The translations under genes and the position numbers were made by a program. From Dryocosmus kuriphilus (Eukaryota > Arthropoda > Insecta > Hymenoptera > Cynipidae): a stretch of 64,000 nt of DNA. The DNA lies in NCBI GenBank assembly GCA_038277395.1, contig CM076189.1:213878011-213942010 (forward strand). Reading direction: 5' to 3'. Below the pieces are notes generated by a model. It did not search any database, was not told the DNA's origin, and saw nothing but the letters and a program-made list of their open reading frames with translations. Numbering within the stretch: position 1 is the stretch's first letter; each line of letters starts with the position of its first letter. This document shows, piece by piece, positions 22,190 through 34,023 of the stretch.

Positions 22190-24190
22190 TAAGGGATCGT
22201 CCATAAACCACGTTACCAATTTTTGGACAATTTTTTACCCCCTCCTTCCGTAATGATCAAGATTTATGGACGCTCCCTAACTTAATTTAGGCTAAATGCT
22301 TTAAATTCTTTCTAAGAAGTGAGATTGTCTCTATTTAGCTTTTACGAGTTTCGAAACGAGTAAAAATATAATTCAATCACATGAAATATTTTACGTCCTT
22401 AAAAATAAATAACTAACGTTTTTCGGAGAAATAATTTTTCTCGGCTCTGCAAAGGTTCCGGAAATCAGATGTTCATTCCGCATTGAAAATATGAATAAAT
22501 TTACGTCATTCAATTCTCAGTCAATTGTTCAAGATGCCCAACACCGCAATCGCGAAAAGAAAAATAGAAAACAAGTCAAAAGCATAACCGATTAAAGAAA
22601 TTTTACTGACTAACGAAAACTTTAATTTTAATTCAAATAAATTAGATGGGAAGAAAAATAAACATAAGCTTCAATTCGCGACGCTCGCGAACCTAAAACA
22701 ATAACAAACGTTCGAGAACAGAGGAAGATTCAAGACTGCGTCTAGATGAAAGTAAATAAGATAGCATGTGTTTATAGGTATAGATTGTTTTCAAACGTCC
22801 GAAATTATCGGACACAACTCACGACGGAATTTGCCTTTAATATTGTTTATATTTTATTGTTTATTTACGGTTCAAACTACAAAATCGTTATTTACGACCC
22901 AAAATTTAATGAACTGGAATTCCTAAGATTAGCGTCAAAACTTACCAAATAGCTCCCGAATACAAGTTTGACTATTTGCACCGAAATTTACGTACAAATA
23001 GCCAAAGTTGTAGTTGGGGATTATTTATATCGAAATTTTGATACAAATAACAAAATTTGTACTTGGGGTACATTTAGACTTGGCCATCGCAAATTATAAC
23101 AGCCGTGGGTTGAAATAAACTACGTTCAAAACTTCAAAACCAAATTTTTAGATTTTAGAGGACGTTTTCCGTACCAAAATCGTTCTTCCGACTTTATCAT
23201 AAGTGCTCAAACAATTGGAGCGTAAATATTTGATCAAAATGTGCATCAAGAGGTTGACATACGTAATTTATACTTTTTTGTAATCAAGATTATTCGGAAA
23301 CTTCGTGATTCCATTCCGTTTGTTGGTGCATTTGCCGAAACAAATGCTTTCCGCCAAGTGAAAATCCGCCGAAAAGAATTAATTTTCATAATAATTATGT
23401 CTTCGTGAGGATTAGAAATTAACAAATTTTTAATTCGTGACATACTTTTTAGTGATTTTAGGAATGTCAAGAAGAGGAGCGCCATCTTGGTCAGTTTTGA
23501 CGCGAATCTCGGGAATTCCAGTAGTTTGAACCGTAAATAAACAATCAAATCTAAACAATATTAAAAGTAAATTCCATCGTGTGTTGTTAGTTTCGGATGT
23601 TTCAAAGCAATCTATACCTATAAGCACAAGCTATCTTATTTACTTCCATCTAGTCGCGGTCTTGAATCTTCTCTGTTCTCGAACGTTTGTTATTGTTTTA
23701 GGTTCGCGAGCGTCGCTAATTGAAGCTTATGTTTAGTTTTAGTTTTCTTCCGGTCTACTTTATCTGAATTAGAATGAAAGTGTTCGTGAGTGAGTAAAGT
23801 TTCTTTAATCGCGGGTAGTGCTTTTGTCTTGTTTTCTACTTTTTTTTCGCGAGTGGTGTTGTGCATCTTGAAAAATTTATTGAAAATAAAATTACGTAAA
23901 TTTATTGATATTTTCAATGCGGAATGAACATATGATGTTCGGAGTCTTTGCAGAGCCGAGAAAAATGATGTCTTCGAAAAAAGTTCAGTTATTTATTTTT
24001 AAAGACGTAAAATATTTGATTGGCAGAATTCTATTTTTACTCGTTTTGAAACCCAAAAAAGCTGAATAGAGACAATCTCGCTTCGGTGACGTCCATAAAT
24101 CTCCTGATTGTCATGGGGGGGGGGGGGGGGGGGGGGTACAAAAACATCATGGTCGATCACATGATGGGGTGAGGGGGTTTCCAAACCAAT
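22190..24190. mobile_element. fold-back element, arms about 650-750 bp, GGGATCGTCCATAAA end
   Basis: The left arm (22190-22952) and right arm (23488-24190) are inverted copies: shared phrases include GAGATTGTCTCTATT.AGC, TTCTCGGCTCTGCAAAG, ATTCCGCATTGAAAATAT, AAGCTTCAATT.GCGACGCTCGCGAACC and GGTTCAAACTAC. The outer end resembles the CCGTCCATAAA-type termini of the MITE at 12354. A run of G lies at 24115-24136. The centre (22953-23487) is not repeated. No transposase is seen. Confidence 0.8.
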
Positions 24191-25544
24191 CAAGTGATAA
24201 TTCGTACTGTAACATTTTTTTGTTCTTTTAACTAGTTGTCTATAATATTAATTTTTATACATGTTGAAATTTATAACACAAATAAATTATGAATTAGGAA
24301 CCGTTAAATTAAGGAATTCAATATAATATTTTTAATTGCTCAGCATATATAAAAAATAAAAACCCGAGTTCACATAATCAATTCGAAAAATTTCATGTTA
24401 TGCAGTCATTTTTCACAAAAATACATTTTTTTAAAGACAAACGATAAAATTTCAAATTGATTATTTAAAAAAAATGTTTGGATTTGGATAGTCAACAAGT
24501 TTATAATAAATGATGTATTATAAATCTATCAGATTAAGGAGTATTACAATTTTTAATTTTATTTTATAAATTTTATTTTTATTCATACCTTTTCGCAAAA
24601 TCTTGAAAAACTGCCATATGATTTTTTTTCCGAGTATGAAATCAGCTAGAAATCTCTTTATATGATTTTTTTTAGACAGCTATCAATATTGATTTCCGTT
24701 TCTAGAATCGGGGTTGTTATAAAAACTATTTTAACTTTTCTAATTATATTTATTGATGAAATTCGAAGTTGACTAATTTTATCATTTTCAGGCTTATCCC
24801 CTTTAAAGATGTAACTACAAGAATTCAGAAGAACATGCTAGAAATTTATATTTTCTAATTAAATATTTTGCAAATGAGGTTTCTTTTTAATAACTTAGTT
24901 TTATGAATTATGAGAGGCGCATTTTGAACGAAGAAAACTCCTTGACTGCTAAACAATTTCAAATCATTTACAATTTCTTGTTGCTTTTAAAATTACATAA
25001 TTTTCAATTGTAAAAACCTTAAATTAAACAATTTGGCATTAAAGGCGCGCAAAATTTATAAACTTCAAATTCAAAGAGTTTGTAATTAAACAATATTTTT
25101 AAATTCAAAACATTCTCATTTAGATAGTTTCAAATTTCATAGTTTAGAATTTAACAATCTATAATTTTAAACTTGTGAATTTTATTTTTTCTTAACATAA
25201 TGTTTTAGATTGAATAAATTTACATTAGAAAGTTCAAATTTCTTAATTAAATCATTTTATTGATACTATGAGTGTCTTAATGAATTTTGCGATGCCAAGA
25301 AATATCTTCTTTTTGGCCTGGTTCTTACTTAAATTCCCAAGCTTTCTAAAAGCTCGACCTCCACTTTATCTTTAAATCTTTAGGAAAGTGACATCCGGCA
25401 AAATATGCCAGATTGCGAGAGTAGAAAATTAAAGTCCGGTGAAATATGACAGATCTGTATACACAACGTAAAAATAAAAATTTTTCTGATAATGAGATAT
25501 ACAATATTTACACAAAAACTGCGTTACGAATTTTTGACTTGTGA
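24191..25544. other. no gene recognised
   Basis: Very AT-rich. Imperfect repeats of phrases like AAATTTAAACAATTT give a low-complexity look. No domain is seen. Confidence 0.5.
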
Positions 25545-26340
25545 TTACAGGGTATTGTTCTCCATAGTTCTGGTAACTAAAAACCATTAAAAGTAAAATC
25601 ATAGCTGATCTGTTTAAAACATATATATATTTGATATAAAAGAAAAAACCTCTTTTATATTTCTGTCCGCAAAGGCTTAATGTAGTATCAAAAAAATTGC
25701 AAGAACTGTTCGAGGGAAATGCCTACCGAAAATTTTTTAAAATTCTGATGGCCTATTAGACAAGAATGTTCTTCAAAGTTGCTCTCCTTTGGAAGTTATG
25801 CCATTTGTGTCAGCCTTAAAGGAAATGAACAAAATATTGTTGAAATGTGTTTTTCGACAAGACGAAATCGCTCTTTTGGTGAAATTTCCAAAAGTTAACA
25901 AAATCTTAAGAAGATGTTCAAGGCTACAACCCGTTATATATGATACTTAAAGTACATGTAGTTATTGAAGACTTAGAAGAATATCGTAGAAAAGGAATTT
26001 AGGGTTGTGGTCGGAACAGCGAGGCGAGGCTCAATACCAAATTAGTTTATTTAAAGAAGTTTTAAAATGTTCTTCCACGCACTTGTAAAAAATGAAATTA
26101 ATGTTTATTTTTATATATGTCTTGCTCAAAATAATACTTTCTTCTGCTTTGGTACCAAATATACTTTAAAAGTAATATCTTTATATTAAATTAATTAATT
26201 AAAAAGTCAGTGAGCCCAGAAATATAAAAGAGGTTTTTCTTTTAAATGAAATATTTAAAAAGAAGTATCAGCTACGATTTTATTTTTAATGGTTTTTAGT
26301 TGCTAGAACTATGGAGAACAATACCCCGTAATCACTTTTC
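25545..26340. mobile_element. TIR element of about 0.8 kb
   Basis: The left end (25545-25672) GTGATTACAGGGTATTGTTC ... AACCTCTTTTATATTTCTG is mirrored at the right end (26216-26340: CAGAAATATAAAAGAGGTT ... GAACAATACCCCGTAATCAC). The TIRs are about 125 bp. The inner part is not coding. Superfamily unknown. Confidence 0.75.
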
Positions 26341-26807
26341 TTTGACATTTTAGTTTAACCTATTTTTCATTCAGGACAGGAAGTTTTCATTTTCTCAAAC
26401 TTCGCTTGATAAACGACGCGCCCAAAGATTTTGTGGAATGAATGATGGATTAGTCTACAAAATAATTTTTTATTTTATTATAGGTTAAGATATAAACTTT
26501 TAAGTACAACAGTCGTTTCAAAGATACCCTACAGCATATTCTCTTTGAAATTTTATTCAAAAATTCCAAAAACTGTAGCGTTGAGCACGAGTTGAAGACA
26601 AAAATTATACTGAAAAGCGATTTCTAAAAAAAGCATTTTTTAATCATTCTTTCAGAATTTCTAAAAGATACAACTGTATTATTTTATTTTGATTTTTTTA
26701 AAGTAGAAAAAACCTCGGTGCAAACTGGGAGGGGGAGGGTCGAGGGAAAAGCCTTGCTGAGCCTCATGGAGGGAGGGGTAGGTCTAAAATATAGTATACT
26801 GTATATA
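26341..26807. other. AT-rich DNA with a fragment of the 12.35-kb MITE
   Basis: At 26700-26790 the phrases AAAAAACCTCGGTGCA, GGGAGGGGGAGGG and GCCTNNTGAGCCTCAT.GAGGG match the G-rich ends of the MITE at 12354-12853. The rest is featureless. Confidence 0.5.
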
Positions 26808-27743
26808 CGAGGTGTGATCAAAAAGTGAGGTGACTTTTTATTTTTATTAAAAAATATTTATTTATTCATTAATATTGATGCTGTCCCCTTCAAAGTAATC
26901 CCCCTTAGATATAATACATTTGTGCCAGCACTTTTTCCAATTCTCAAAGCATTTCTGATAAGCACTTTTTGGTATAGCCTTCAGCTCTTCCAGCGATGCG
27001 GTCTTTATCTCCTCAATCGTCGCAAAACGCCGTCCTTTCATGGGTCTTTTCGGTTTTGGAAACAGGAAAAAGTCGCAGGGAGCCAAATCTGGTGAATACG
27101 GTGGCTGAGGCATGATTATGGTGTCGTTATTGGCCAAAAAATTACGAACAAGCAATGATGTGTGAGCTGGCGCATTATCGTGGTTTCGGAACAAACTTCG
27201 CTGACACACGTCTCATGCACAAAATATCCACTAAAATTGCTTGGCACGAGCCAAACGAGATGCCGGCATCATCAGCAACTTCTCTAATGGTAATTCGACG
27301 ATTCGCCTACACTATTTTCTTCACTTCTTCAACGTTTTCATCAGTTGTTGACGTGCTGGGACGTTCAGGGCGAGCTTCGTCATTAACATCTTCTCGGCCT
27401 TCCCGAAAGAGCTTGTACAACTTATAAACATTTTTTTTACTCAGAGTACACTCACCATATGCCACTGTTAACATTTCACGTGTTTTGAAGCACTAAATTC
27501 CATTTTTTACACAAAATTAGATGCAAATCCTTTGATCCATTTTTTTCGACAGCAGAAAATCGCCGAGCACGCAAAACATTTCTAATCTTTATGCCTCTCA
27601 CAAACAAACAAAAAATGCTATATAGCTGAACCTGTGCACATATGTTTGGGACGAGTGTACCACCATAAGAAAAAAAGAAAATGAATATCGACTGTATGCA
27701 TCCCGCGAAATTCAAAAAGTCACCTTACTTTGTGATCACACCT

Positions 27744-27745
<2 letters not shown>
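26808..27745 (-). mobile_element. mariner (family 2), copy A, internally deleted
   Basis: The ends CGAGGTGTGATCAAAAAGT and complement CAAGGTGTGATCACAAAGT lie between TA dinucleotides. The 938-bp copy lacks the middle of the transposase. Copies B (29660-31388) and C (36047-36944) share the ends. Confidence 0.88.
26862..27503 (-). pseudogene. mariner family 2 transposase, deletion derivative A
   Basis: Starts near 27503. The N-terminal DNA-binding part is broken (the helix-turn-helix wording ITIREVADDAGISFGSCQ survives in the translation of about 27310-27240), then the frame jumps from KFVPK-like sequence directly to HDNAPAHTSLLVRNFLA (second Asp) and YSPDLAPCDFFLFPK (third Asp, 34 residues on). 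The first Asp region is missing. The last 115 residues are open and end at 26862. Copy C has the same jump. It cannot make active transposase; if it moved, it used enzyme from a full copy. Confidence 0.85.

Positions 27746-27797
<52 letters not shown>
27746..27797. repeat. (TA)n microsatellite
   Basis: About 25 uninterrupted TA units directly beside mariner copy A, which targets TA. Confidence 0.95.
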
Positions 27798-27798
<1 letters not shown>

Positions 27799-27799
<1 letters not shown>

Positions 27800-28843
27800 G
27801 GTGTGCCAAAAAAAAAATCGATCATTTTTTTTTCTCACTCTCCCCCCAAAATATCGTAGAATGCGTCCAAACAAAAATTCTCGCACAGGCGGAGACAGTA
27901 ATTTCAATTTTAAGAGGTCCATCATCGAATTTAAAGTTTTCCCATTAAAATAACATAGAAAAGAGCATTTTTTACACTATTTAATTCCGCAAGCTATGAA
28001 AAAAAATTTTTTTCATAAAGTAAATAAATAAACCTTATTCAGCATTAAATTGTTGACAAAGAGTTCCATCGAGTGAAATTTCTATTATCAATATTTGACT
28101 TTCTGTAGAGCCTTAAAGTTACAATTTTTGAAAATTTTGTGTTTTTTACATTTTTATGGTAAACTATAGGAGATTGGACAAAAAGTTAAATCGCAATTTT
28201 GTAGTACATCTGACGCACTACAAAAAAGTCTCCGAGAAATTTTTCGTATTATAATATATAAGAAGTTATAGATCCAAAATTAGGCCGAAATTAGCGTTTT
28301 CCCTCTGAGAATATAAATACTTTGTACGTTAAAAATTAAAAAAATAAGAATTTGTGTGTCTGTAACTTCTTAAATATTAATAATATGAAAAATTTCTCGC
28401 AGACATTTTTGTAGTGCGTCAGATAGACTACAAAATTGCAATTTAACTTTTTGTCCTATCTCCGAAGGTTTAGCTTAAAAATGTAAAAAAAACACAAAAT
28501 TTTAAAAAATTGAAATTTTAAGGTTCTACAGAAAGTGAAATATTGATGATAGAAATTTCACTCAATGGAACTTTTTGTCAAAAATGTAATGCTGAATAAG
28601 GTTTATTTATTTATTTTATGAAAAAAAATTTTCCATAGCTTGTGGAATTAAATAATGTAAAAAATCATCTTTTCTATGTTATTTCAATGGGAAAACTTTA
28701 AATTCGATGATGGACCTCTTAAAATTGAAATTATGGGCTCTGCTGTGAGAGAGAATTTTTTTTTTGGACATATTCTACGATATCTTAGGGGGAGAGTGAG
28801 AAAAAAAAATTATCGATTTTTTTTGGCACACAAAAAAAGAAAC
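27799..28843. mobile_element. palindromic fold-back element with GGGTGTGCCAAAAAAA ends
   Basis: The left arm (27799-28315) and right arm (28335-28843) are inverted copies. Shared phrases are TTTTGGCACACC, CTCACTCTCCCCC, TCGATGATGGACCTCTTAA, TGGGAAAACTTTAAATTCGA and CTACAGAAAGT. The arms nearly meet at about 28320. No gene. Confidence 0.85.
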
Positions 28844-29106
28844 AACACTTTGATAGCTTTGCTATAAGTTAGTTTCTTTAAATGATGACGTTTAGATTTA
28901 CGCGGTATGAAATTTTAAATTCTTTCTACATTGGAGGATATCCATAAATATATTCAATCGTTTTTTTTAAGTTGTTCAGAATTTCAGATTTAAATGCTTC
29001 AATGTAGTAAATGTTAAATGCAAACATTTAAAAACACTAATTAATTTCTAATGTTCAATTTTTGATTACTAATCTAATAATTTTTTAGAAAAACGAGAAA
29101 AAATCT

Positions 29107-29178
29107 ACCTCGGCCTGGATTTGAACCGGGAACGCCACTATTCACGAGTAGAGCGTTTTCCAGTTACGCCACCGAGGC
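29107..29178 (-). tRNA. tRNA-like module, 72 nt, minus arm
   Basis: On the minus strand it begins GCCTCGGTGGCGTAACTGGA and ends in a T arm with GGTTCAAATCC (B box) and CCGAGGT. The acceptor stem is 7 bp. See the copy at 54696 for the full fold. Probably not a working tRNA. Confidence 0.5.
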
Positions 29179-29431
29179 CTCAGTAGATCGTTTTTCGTTT
29201 CTCACTCAACGGGAAGACGCGGATGTACATCTATGACTGTGAAATTTCAATCCGAATAAATTAATCGAATCTGGATATAGTTAAAAATATTAGTGTTATT
29301 TTCTCGACCAGGGACAGCAATATTTTAAATTATAGCCATATTCGGTTAATTTATTCAGATTGAAATTTCACAGGAATAGATGCAAATCCGCGTCATGCTG
29401 TTGGATGAGAAACGAAAAACGGTCTACTCAG

Positions 29432-29503
29432 GTCTCGGTGGCGTAACTGGAAAACGCTCTACTGCTGAATATTGGCGTTCCCGGTTCAAATCCGGGCCAA
29501 GGT
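29432..29503 (+). tRNA. tRNA-like module, 72 nt, plus arm
   Basis: Same module as its partner with substitutions in the acceptor (GTCTCGG against CCAAGGT) and in the anticodon arm (ACTGCTGAATATTGG). The T arm is perfect. Confidence 0.45.
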
Positions 29504-30027
29504 AGATTTTTTCTCGCTTCTCCAAAAAATTACTAGATTAGTAATCGACAAAAATTTAAAATCAGAAGTTAATTATTTAATTACCCTGGTCGAAAAAATA
29601 ACATCAATATTAAAAAAATTTTAAAACAAACTTTTCCGAATTTCACATCAATAAGTATACGAGGTGTGATCAAAAAGTAAGATGACTTTTTGAATTTCGC
29701 GGGATGCGTACAGTCGATATTCGTTTCCTTTTTTCTTATGTTGGTACACACTCGTCTCAAACATATGTGCACAGTTTCAGCTATATAGCATTTTTTGTTT
29801 GTTTGTAAGAGGCATAAAGGTTAGAAGTGTTTTGCGTGCTCGGCGATTTTCTGCTGTCAAAAAAATGGATCAAAGAATTTGAATCCAATTTTGTGTAAAA
29901 AATGGAACTAAGTGCTCCAAAACACTTCAAATATTATCAATTGTAAATGTTTCTTTATGTCTTACGGTCAGATTAAAAAAATTATTAAAACAAATTTTAA
30001 AAAATATATTCGTAATTTATTATGCGA

Positions 30028-30059
30028 CGTTTCGACACTGGTTGTGTGCCATTTTTAAG
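30028..30059 (-). ncRNA. hammerhead-like motif, left arm
   Basis: On the minus strand a degenerate CTTAAAAA core is followed by a GGCACAC...GTGTC-type stem-loop and GAAACG. Hammerhead ribozymes are known in PLE terminal repeats. This copy's CUGANGA core is damaged. Confidence 0.35.
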
Positions 30060-30528
30060 CACCTTCAAAAAATTATATGATATCGTTGTAAGAAAAATAT
30101 TTCGGAGCAATACATGTCAGCAATTCACAAGTCAAATCCTTTTTGTAAGTCAAAAATTTTTAAAACATTAAGTCACTCAACAGGAATGTGAAGTAAAAAC
30201 GATTTTAGAAGCCCCAAAAAAATTGAAGGGACTTCACCATGATGACTACATTTTTAGAAAAATTTTGTTTGATAACGGCTATGACATTGTTTGTTGTCCC
30301 TTGTCATAGCCGTTATCAAACAAAATTTTTCTAAAAATGTAGTCATCATGGTGAAGTCCCTTCAATTTTTTTGGGGCTTCTAAAATCGTTTTTACTTCAC
30401 ATTCTTGTTGATTGACTTGATGTTTTACAAATTTTTGACTTACAAAAAGGATTTGACTTGTGAATTGCTGACATGCATTGCTCCGAAATATTTTTCTTAC
30501 AACGATATCATATAATTTTTTGAAGGTG

Positions 30529-30560
30529 CTTGAAAATGACACACAACCAGTGTCGAAACG
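30529..30560 (+). ncRNA. hammerhead-like motif, right arm
   Basis: CTTGAAAA is followed by TGACAC-ACAACCA-GTGTC and GAAACG. Stem II and the GAAAC are intact; the first core differs from CUGANGA. Confidence 0.4.
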
Positions 30561-31388
30561 TCGCATAATAAATTACGAATATATTTTTTAAAATTCGTTT
30601 TAATAATTTTTTAATCTGACCGTAAGACATAAAGAAACATTTACAATTGATTCTACTTCGTCGGTCTACATAATATTAATAGATTTGTATACAAATCTTT
30701 ATATACTTCAAATATTGACAGTGGCATACGGTGAATGTACTCTGAGTAAAAAATATATGTTTATAAGTGGTACAAGTTCTTTCGGGAAGGCCGAGAAGAT
30801 TTTAATGACGAAGCTCGCCCTGGACGTCCCAGCACATCAAATGTCAAAGCTTTGCTTACCGTTTTCTTCGATTATCATGGCGTAGTGCATCAGGAGTTCT
30901 TACCACAAGGTCTTACAGTTAATAAAGAGTACCTTGCAGTTATGCGCCGTTTGCGTGAAGCAATACGAAAAAAACGTTCGGAATTGTGGAAAAACCAGTC
31001 ATGGTTATTGCACCACGATCATGCGCCAGCTCACACGTCATTGCTCGCTCATAATTTTTTGGCCAATAACAACACCATAATCATGCCTCAGCCACCCTAT
31101 TCACCAGATTTGGCTCCCTGCGACTTTTTCCTGTTTCCAAAACTGAAAAGGCCCATGAAAGGACGGCGTTTTGCGACGATTGAGGAGATAAAGACCGCAT
31201 CGCTGGAAGAGCTGAAGGCTATACCAAAAAGTGCTTATTAGAAATGCTTTGAGAATTGGAAAAAACGCTGGCACAAATGTATTATATCCGAGGGGGATTA
31301 CTTTGAATGGAACAACATCAATATTGATGAATAAATAAATATTTTTTGATAAAAATAAAATGTCACCTTACTTTTTGATCACACCTCG

Positions 31389-32159
31389 TATCTGTTTAAG
31401 TTAGAATCATACAAAATTAATCAACAGAAGTTTTATTTTAGTCATCGTCAGAATACAAAAATGTTTGATAGATTTTTGTAAACTATTTTATTAAGAGTGT
31501 AGATGTGGAAACATTTTATGGAAAAACTTCCTTTGAAAATTCTGTGAGAAAAATTCAATATAGAATTTCCTTCGCCTCCTATGAGACCAAAAATTCTAAA
31601 AAAAATTCGGTATACTATTATCACGAATTTCCATATAATAGATCTAGGCGATGTGTGGAGAAATTTTTATCAGTTAACCTTCATCGACACCAGACTCTGT
31701 ACCTGAATCGTGAATTTTGTATTCAAGAATCGTCCCTCTCAAATATACATATATCCTCCAGTTTCAGAGACCCAAGACACGAACCAGAAAAGACTCTTCG
31801 ACAATCAACAGCGGTCCGTTGATTTTCTGTTTGTCTTTGAGCGTGATTGGCTCCTCGTGTTAGAATGACTGTTCAGTGTTCAGTTCTACTCTGCAGCTAT
31901 CTTGGCCTCCGTTTGTGTTTGCCGAAATTGTCCACAAAGTGCAAGCACGACAAGAAACACAGGCTATTGTAAACCTCCGTTCGAGACAATTGAATTGATG
32001 AGAGGAAATCGAGATTGAAATTCAACTGGATAAATAGTTCATTACCATTATTTCCACCTTGGTAAAGGCTTATTTTAACACAGTCTAAGATTTTCATTTT
32101 TCAGACCAACAGTTTAAATTGATAATCAAAGAACTTTAGTGAAAAGTCCACACTATTCT
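31389..32159. other. no gene recognised
   Basis: Mixed composition. The frame at 31505-31822 matches nothing I know. Confidence 0.4.
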
Positions 32160-32169
32160 TCGATCGCTC

Positions 32170-32340
32170 AATAAATTTCAAAAATGGAAAACAAAAATTC
32201 CAATTATTTCGGTCATACGATCAATTATTAAAGAAACAAAACTCAGGAAAATTACACAGTTTAAAAAATCCTTTTAATCTTTAAAGAACGTTTTGACACT
32301 GAACTGTGTGTCATCTTCAGGTTCCAACATCTCGACGAAA
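32170..32340 (-). repeat. PLE-2 terminal repeat, left (inverted)
   Basis: Contains the phrases AATTCCAATTATTTCGGTCA, CTCAGGAAAATTACA.AGTTTAAAAAA and CAGGTTCCAACATCT, whose reverse complements lie at 37340-37510. Inverted terminal repeats are known in PLEs. Confidence 0.75.
32289..32321 (-). ncRNA. hammerhead-like motif at the PLE-2 left end
   Basis: On the minus strand: CCTGAAGA (fits the CUGANGA core), stem TGACAC, loop ACAGTTCA, stem GTGTCA, then AAACG. This is the best core of the six in the window. The usual GAAAC has become AAAAC. Confidence 0.5.
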
Positions 32341-32599
32341 AATCAAATAAATCGTGCATAAAATGTAGAAATAAGTATAGATACCTCAAAGAATCGAAGT
32401 TTAGAAAAAAAAAAAGAAAACAAAATTTCCATTATTAAAATAAAAGTTTTTTAGAGCACATAAAGACAATGATAAACGAACAATAATAAAAGAACAAATT
32501 CTTATTCTTTAATTTCTTTAGATGTCACTTACATACATTTGAATTTAGTTTTAGACTGTATTGATGAAAAATTGTTCTAATTGAATAATAAATTTTACA

Positions 32600-32760
32600 A
32601 ACAGACCATTGGGCTATCCGATGGGATCACCTTTGTTTCCTGTAGCTTCTAATCTTGTTATGGAAGATATAGAAAATAGAGTTTTGTCTAAATTAAGTTT
32701 TAAACCACTGTTTTTATAAAAGGTATGTAGATGACATTTTGACAATTTATTCCTACTGAA
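32600..32760 (+). pseudogene. PLE-2 reverse transcriptase fragment
   Basis: Reads LGYPMGSPLFPVASNLVMED, a PLE RT signature (the GSPLSP region), then after a one-base shift near 32717 YKRYVDDILTIYS, with the catalytic YVDD at 32724-32735. The frame stops at TGA right after. The RT region before it is absent, and the region after it is displaced to 35336. In PLEs this RT, related to telomerase RT, copies the element RNA. The plus orientation agrees with the later fragments. Confidence 0.8.
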
Positions 32761-32854
32761 AAAATCGAAGAACCACTAAATACCTTTTAAAAACCGCAAG
32801 CATGATTCGCGCATATTACGTGCCTGTTTTCAGCCACTTAAGTAGCCCGTTATG

Positions 32855-32945
32855 GGTCAGTGGTGGGAGCAGCACAATAATAGCCTCATTATTGGACTGT
32901 ACAATAATAAGGCCATTATTGTACGGCTCCCACCACTATCCACTA
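32855..32945. repeat. short palindrome
   Basis: AGTGGTGGGAGC...CAATAATAG.C and its mirror GGCCATTATTGTACGGCTCCCACCACT form a hairpin of about 40-bp arms. It may mark a small inserted element within the first PLE-2 break. Confidence 0.6.
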
Positions 32946-33992
32946 TCCATTATTGTCCTCCGTATCATTGGAGCATTGCAGCAATGCGTATTGTACATGA
33001 TAAACCTACAGAAAAAAGGAGAGATACAGAGAAAGAGAGAGGGAAAGGGGTACACAAAGGAGCGGGGAAAATAAAAATTTTTTTTTTTAATTTCAAAAAT
33101 TATTAAAATTTCAAATTTCAAACATTTTTAGACGAGAAAATATCAACCGACTCAGTAAAAATCTTGTTAACCAGCCCTAAAGGTGGATTGTACCGATTGA
33201 ACTCGCCACGTCGGATCTCCCCTGCGATACATGTTAATCGGGGACAGAAACTTGCAAATCATGCCCTTGGTGTATAAAGTATAATGTGCACCATGGAACT
33301 GTGTTGATCATTACGCTTAGTGTGTTTGCAATACTCGTCTACGACTTGTATTGCAAACTCACACGCGGCGTATACACTGTAAAATTTTTCGGGAATTTTC
33401 CCTACTGATTGTTAGGGAAAATTCCCAAATTTCGTCGAGAAACAGGGCTTTCCCAAAAATGTTAGTGACTTTTCCCTAATTTTAGGTAAAGTTCCGGAAA
33501 AGTATGAAATATACCCTAATTGTTGGGGAATTTTCCGGAAACTTAAGGGAATTGACAATACCCTGATAGGGTCGACCTACAGGGAGGAGATGCGAGTAGC
33601 TGCCGCTAGATGACCTAAAAATTGGGTTCTCGCAAGCAAGACGGAGATCTCCGTTCATAAAGGCGGAACGTCCCTCTGAATACGTGTCTTCTCTTGAGCT
33701 TCGGTTCGAGAAGTAAACTCTTCCATATGAAGTAGACTTTTCCCCATGAAATTTAGAGGAAGTCCCCAAACTCTTGGGTAAATTTAGAATGTTAAAATTG
33801 GAGTAATCCGAATTTCAACTCAACTTTTTCCTTTGACCGTAGATAGTTATTCCATGAGATAGTTAACCATTTCCAAAAAAATACAGGTAACTGTTTGTGT
33901 GTTTAATTGGTCTAAACGGTCGATTAAAAGAAACCCATAGTGAAAAAAAACAAAAGAATAATCCATTTTAAAAGAACTCCATTTATTCACAA

Positions 33993-34023
33993 CGTTTCGG
34001 CCGAAATGTTGGCCTTTTTCAAG
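33993..34023 (-). ncRNA. hammerhead-like motif of PLE-3
   Basis: On the minus strand CTTGAAAA-GGCC-AACATTTC-GGCC-GAAACG, followed by TTGTGAATAAA. Stem II and GAAACG are intact; the CUGANGA core is altered. Confidence 0.4.

Larger units (their letters stand above)
29060..29580. mobile_element. fold-back element carrying two opposed tRNA-like modules (copy 1)
   Basis: The arms 29060-29325 and 29330-29580 are inverted copies around the centre TCTCGACCAGGG.A. Each arm has, from outside in: TTACTAGATTAGTAATC-like DNA, a CGAGAAAAAATCTACC box, a tRNA-like cloverleaf, GTAGATCGTTTTTCGTTTCTC and a GACGCGGATNTNCATCTAT segment. Similar pairs lie at 37555-37880, 42281-44640 (array) and 54300-54840. Confidence 0.8.
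29936..30704. mobile_element. giant hairpin insertion, probably PLE-derived
   Basis: The arms 29937-30287 and 30300-30650 are near-perfect inverted copies with a loop of about 14 bases (TTGTTTGTTGTCCC region). The insertion is flanked by ACTTCAAATATT (29924-29935 and 30705-30716), a candidate 12-bp target duplication. Each arm contains a stem-loop ending in GAAACGTCG, like those at the termini of the PLEs in this window. I infer two PLE ends joined head to head. Confidence 0.7.
29902..31334 (+). pseudogene. mariner family 2 transposase, derivative B, interrupted
   Basis: It starts at ATG 29902 and is cut at 29935 by the palindromic insertion. It resumes at 30717 (TVAYGECTLSKKYMFISG), passes a deletion near 30846 and then reads LTVFFDYHGVVHQEFLPQG, HHDHAPAHTSLLAHNFLAN (second Asp) and YSPDLAPCDFFLFPKLKRP (third Asp), with a stop at 31239 in place of the next Gln codon and the final residues up to 31334. 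The segment with the first Asp is missing. This copy keeps more of the catalytic domain than A or C. Confidence 0.82.
29660..31388 (+). mobile_element. mariner (family 2), copy B, with a 769-bp insertion
   Basis: The ends CGAGGTGTGATCAAAAAGTAAG and complement lie between TA dinucleotides (29658-29659, 31389-31390). Removing 29936-30704 leaves about 960 bp, so this copy is also internally deleted, but with a different junction from copies A and C. Confidence 0.85.

Noticed and set aside
22746..23548. Protein-like frames in both arms of the 22.2-24.2 kb fold-back
   Set aside because: They are mirrored pieces of the same repeat read in different frames, without conserved wording between the two arms.
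24115..24136. G and C homopolymer runs (also 6467, 12430, 15343)
   Set aside because: Ordinary slippage runs, each inside a repeat; possible assembly artefacts, no further meaning seen.
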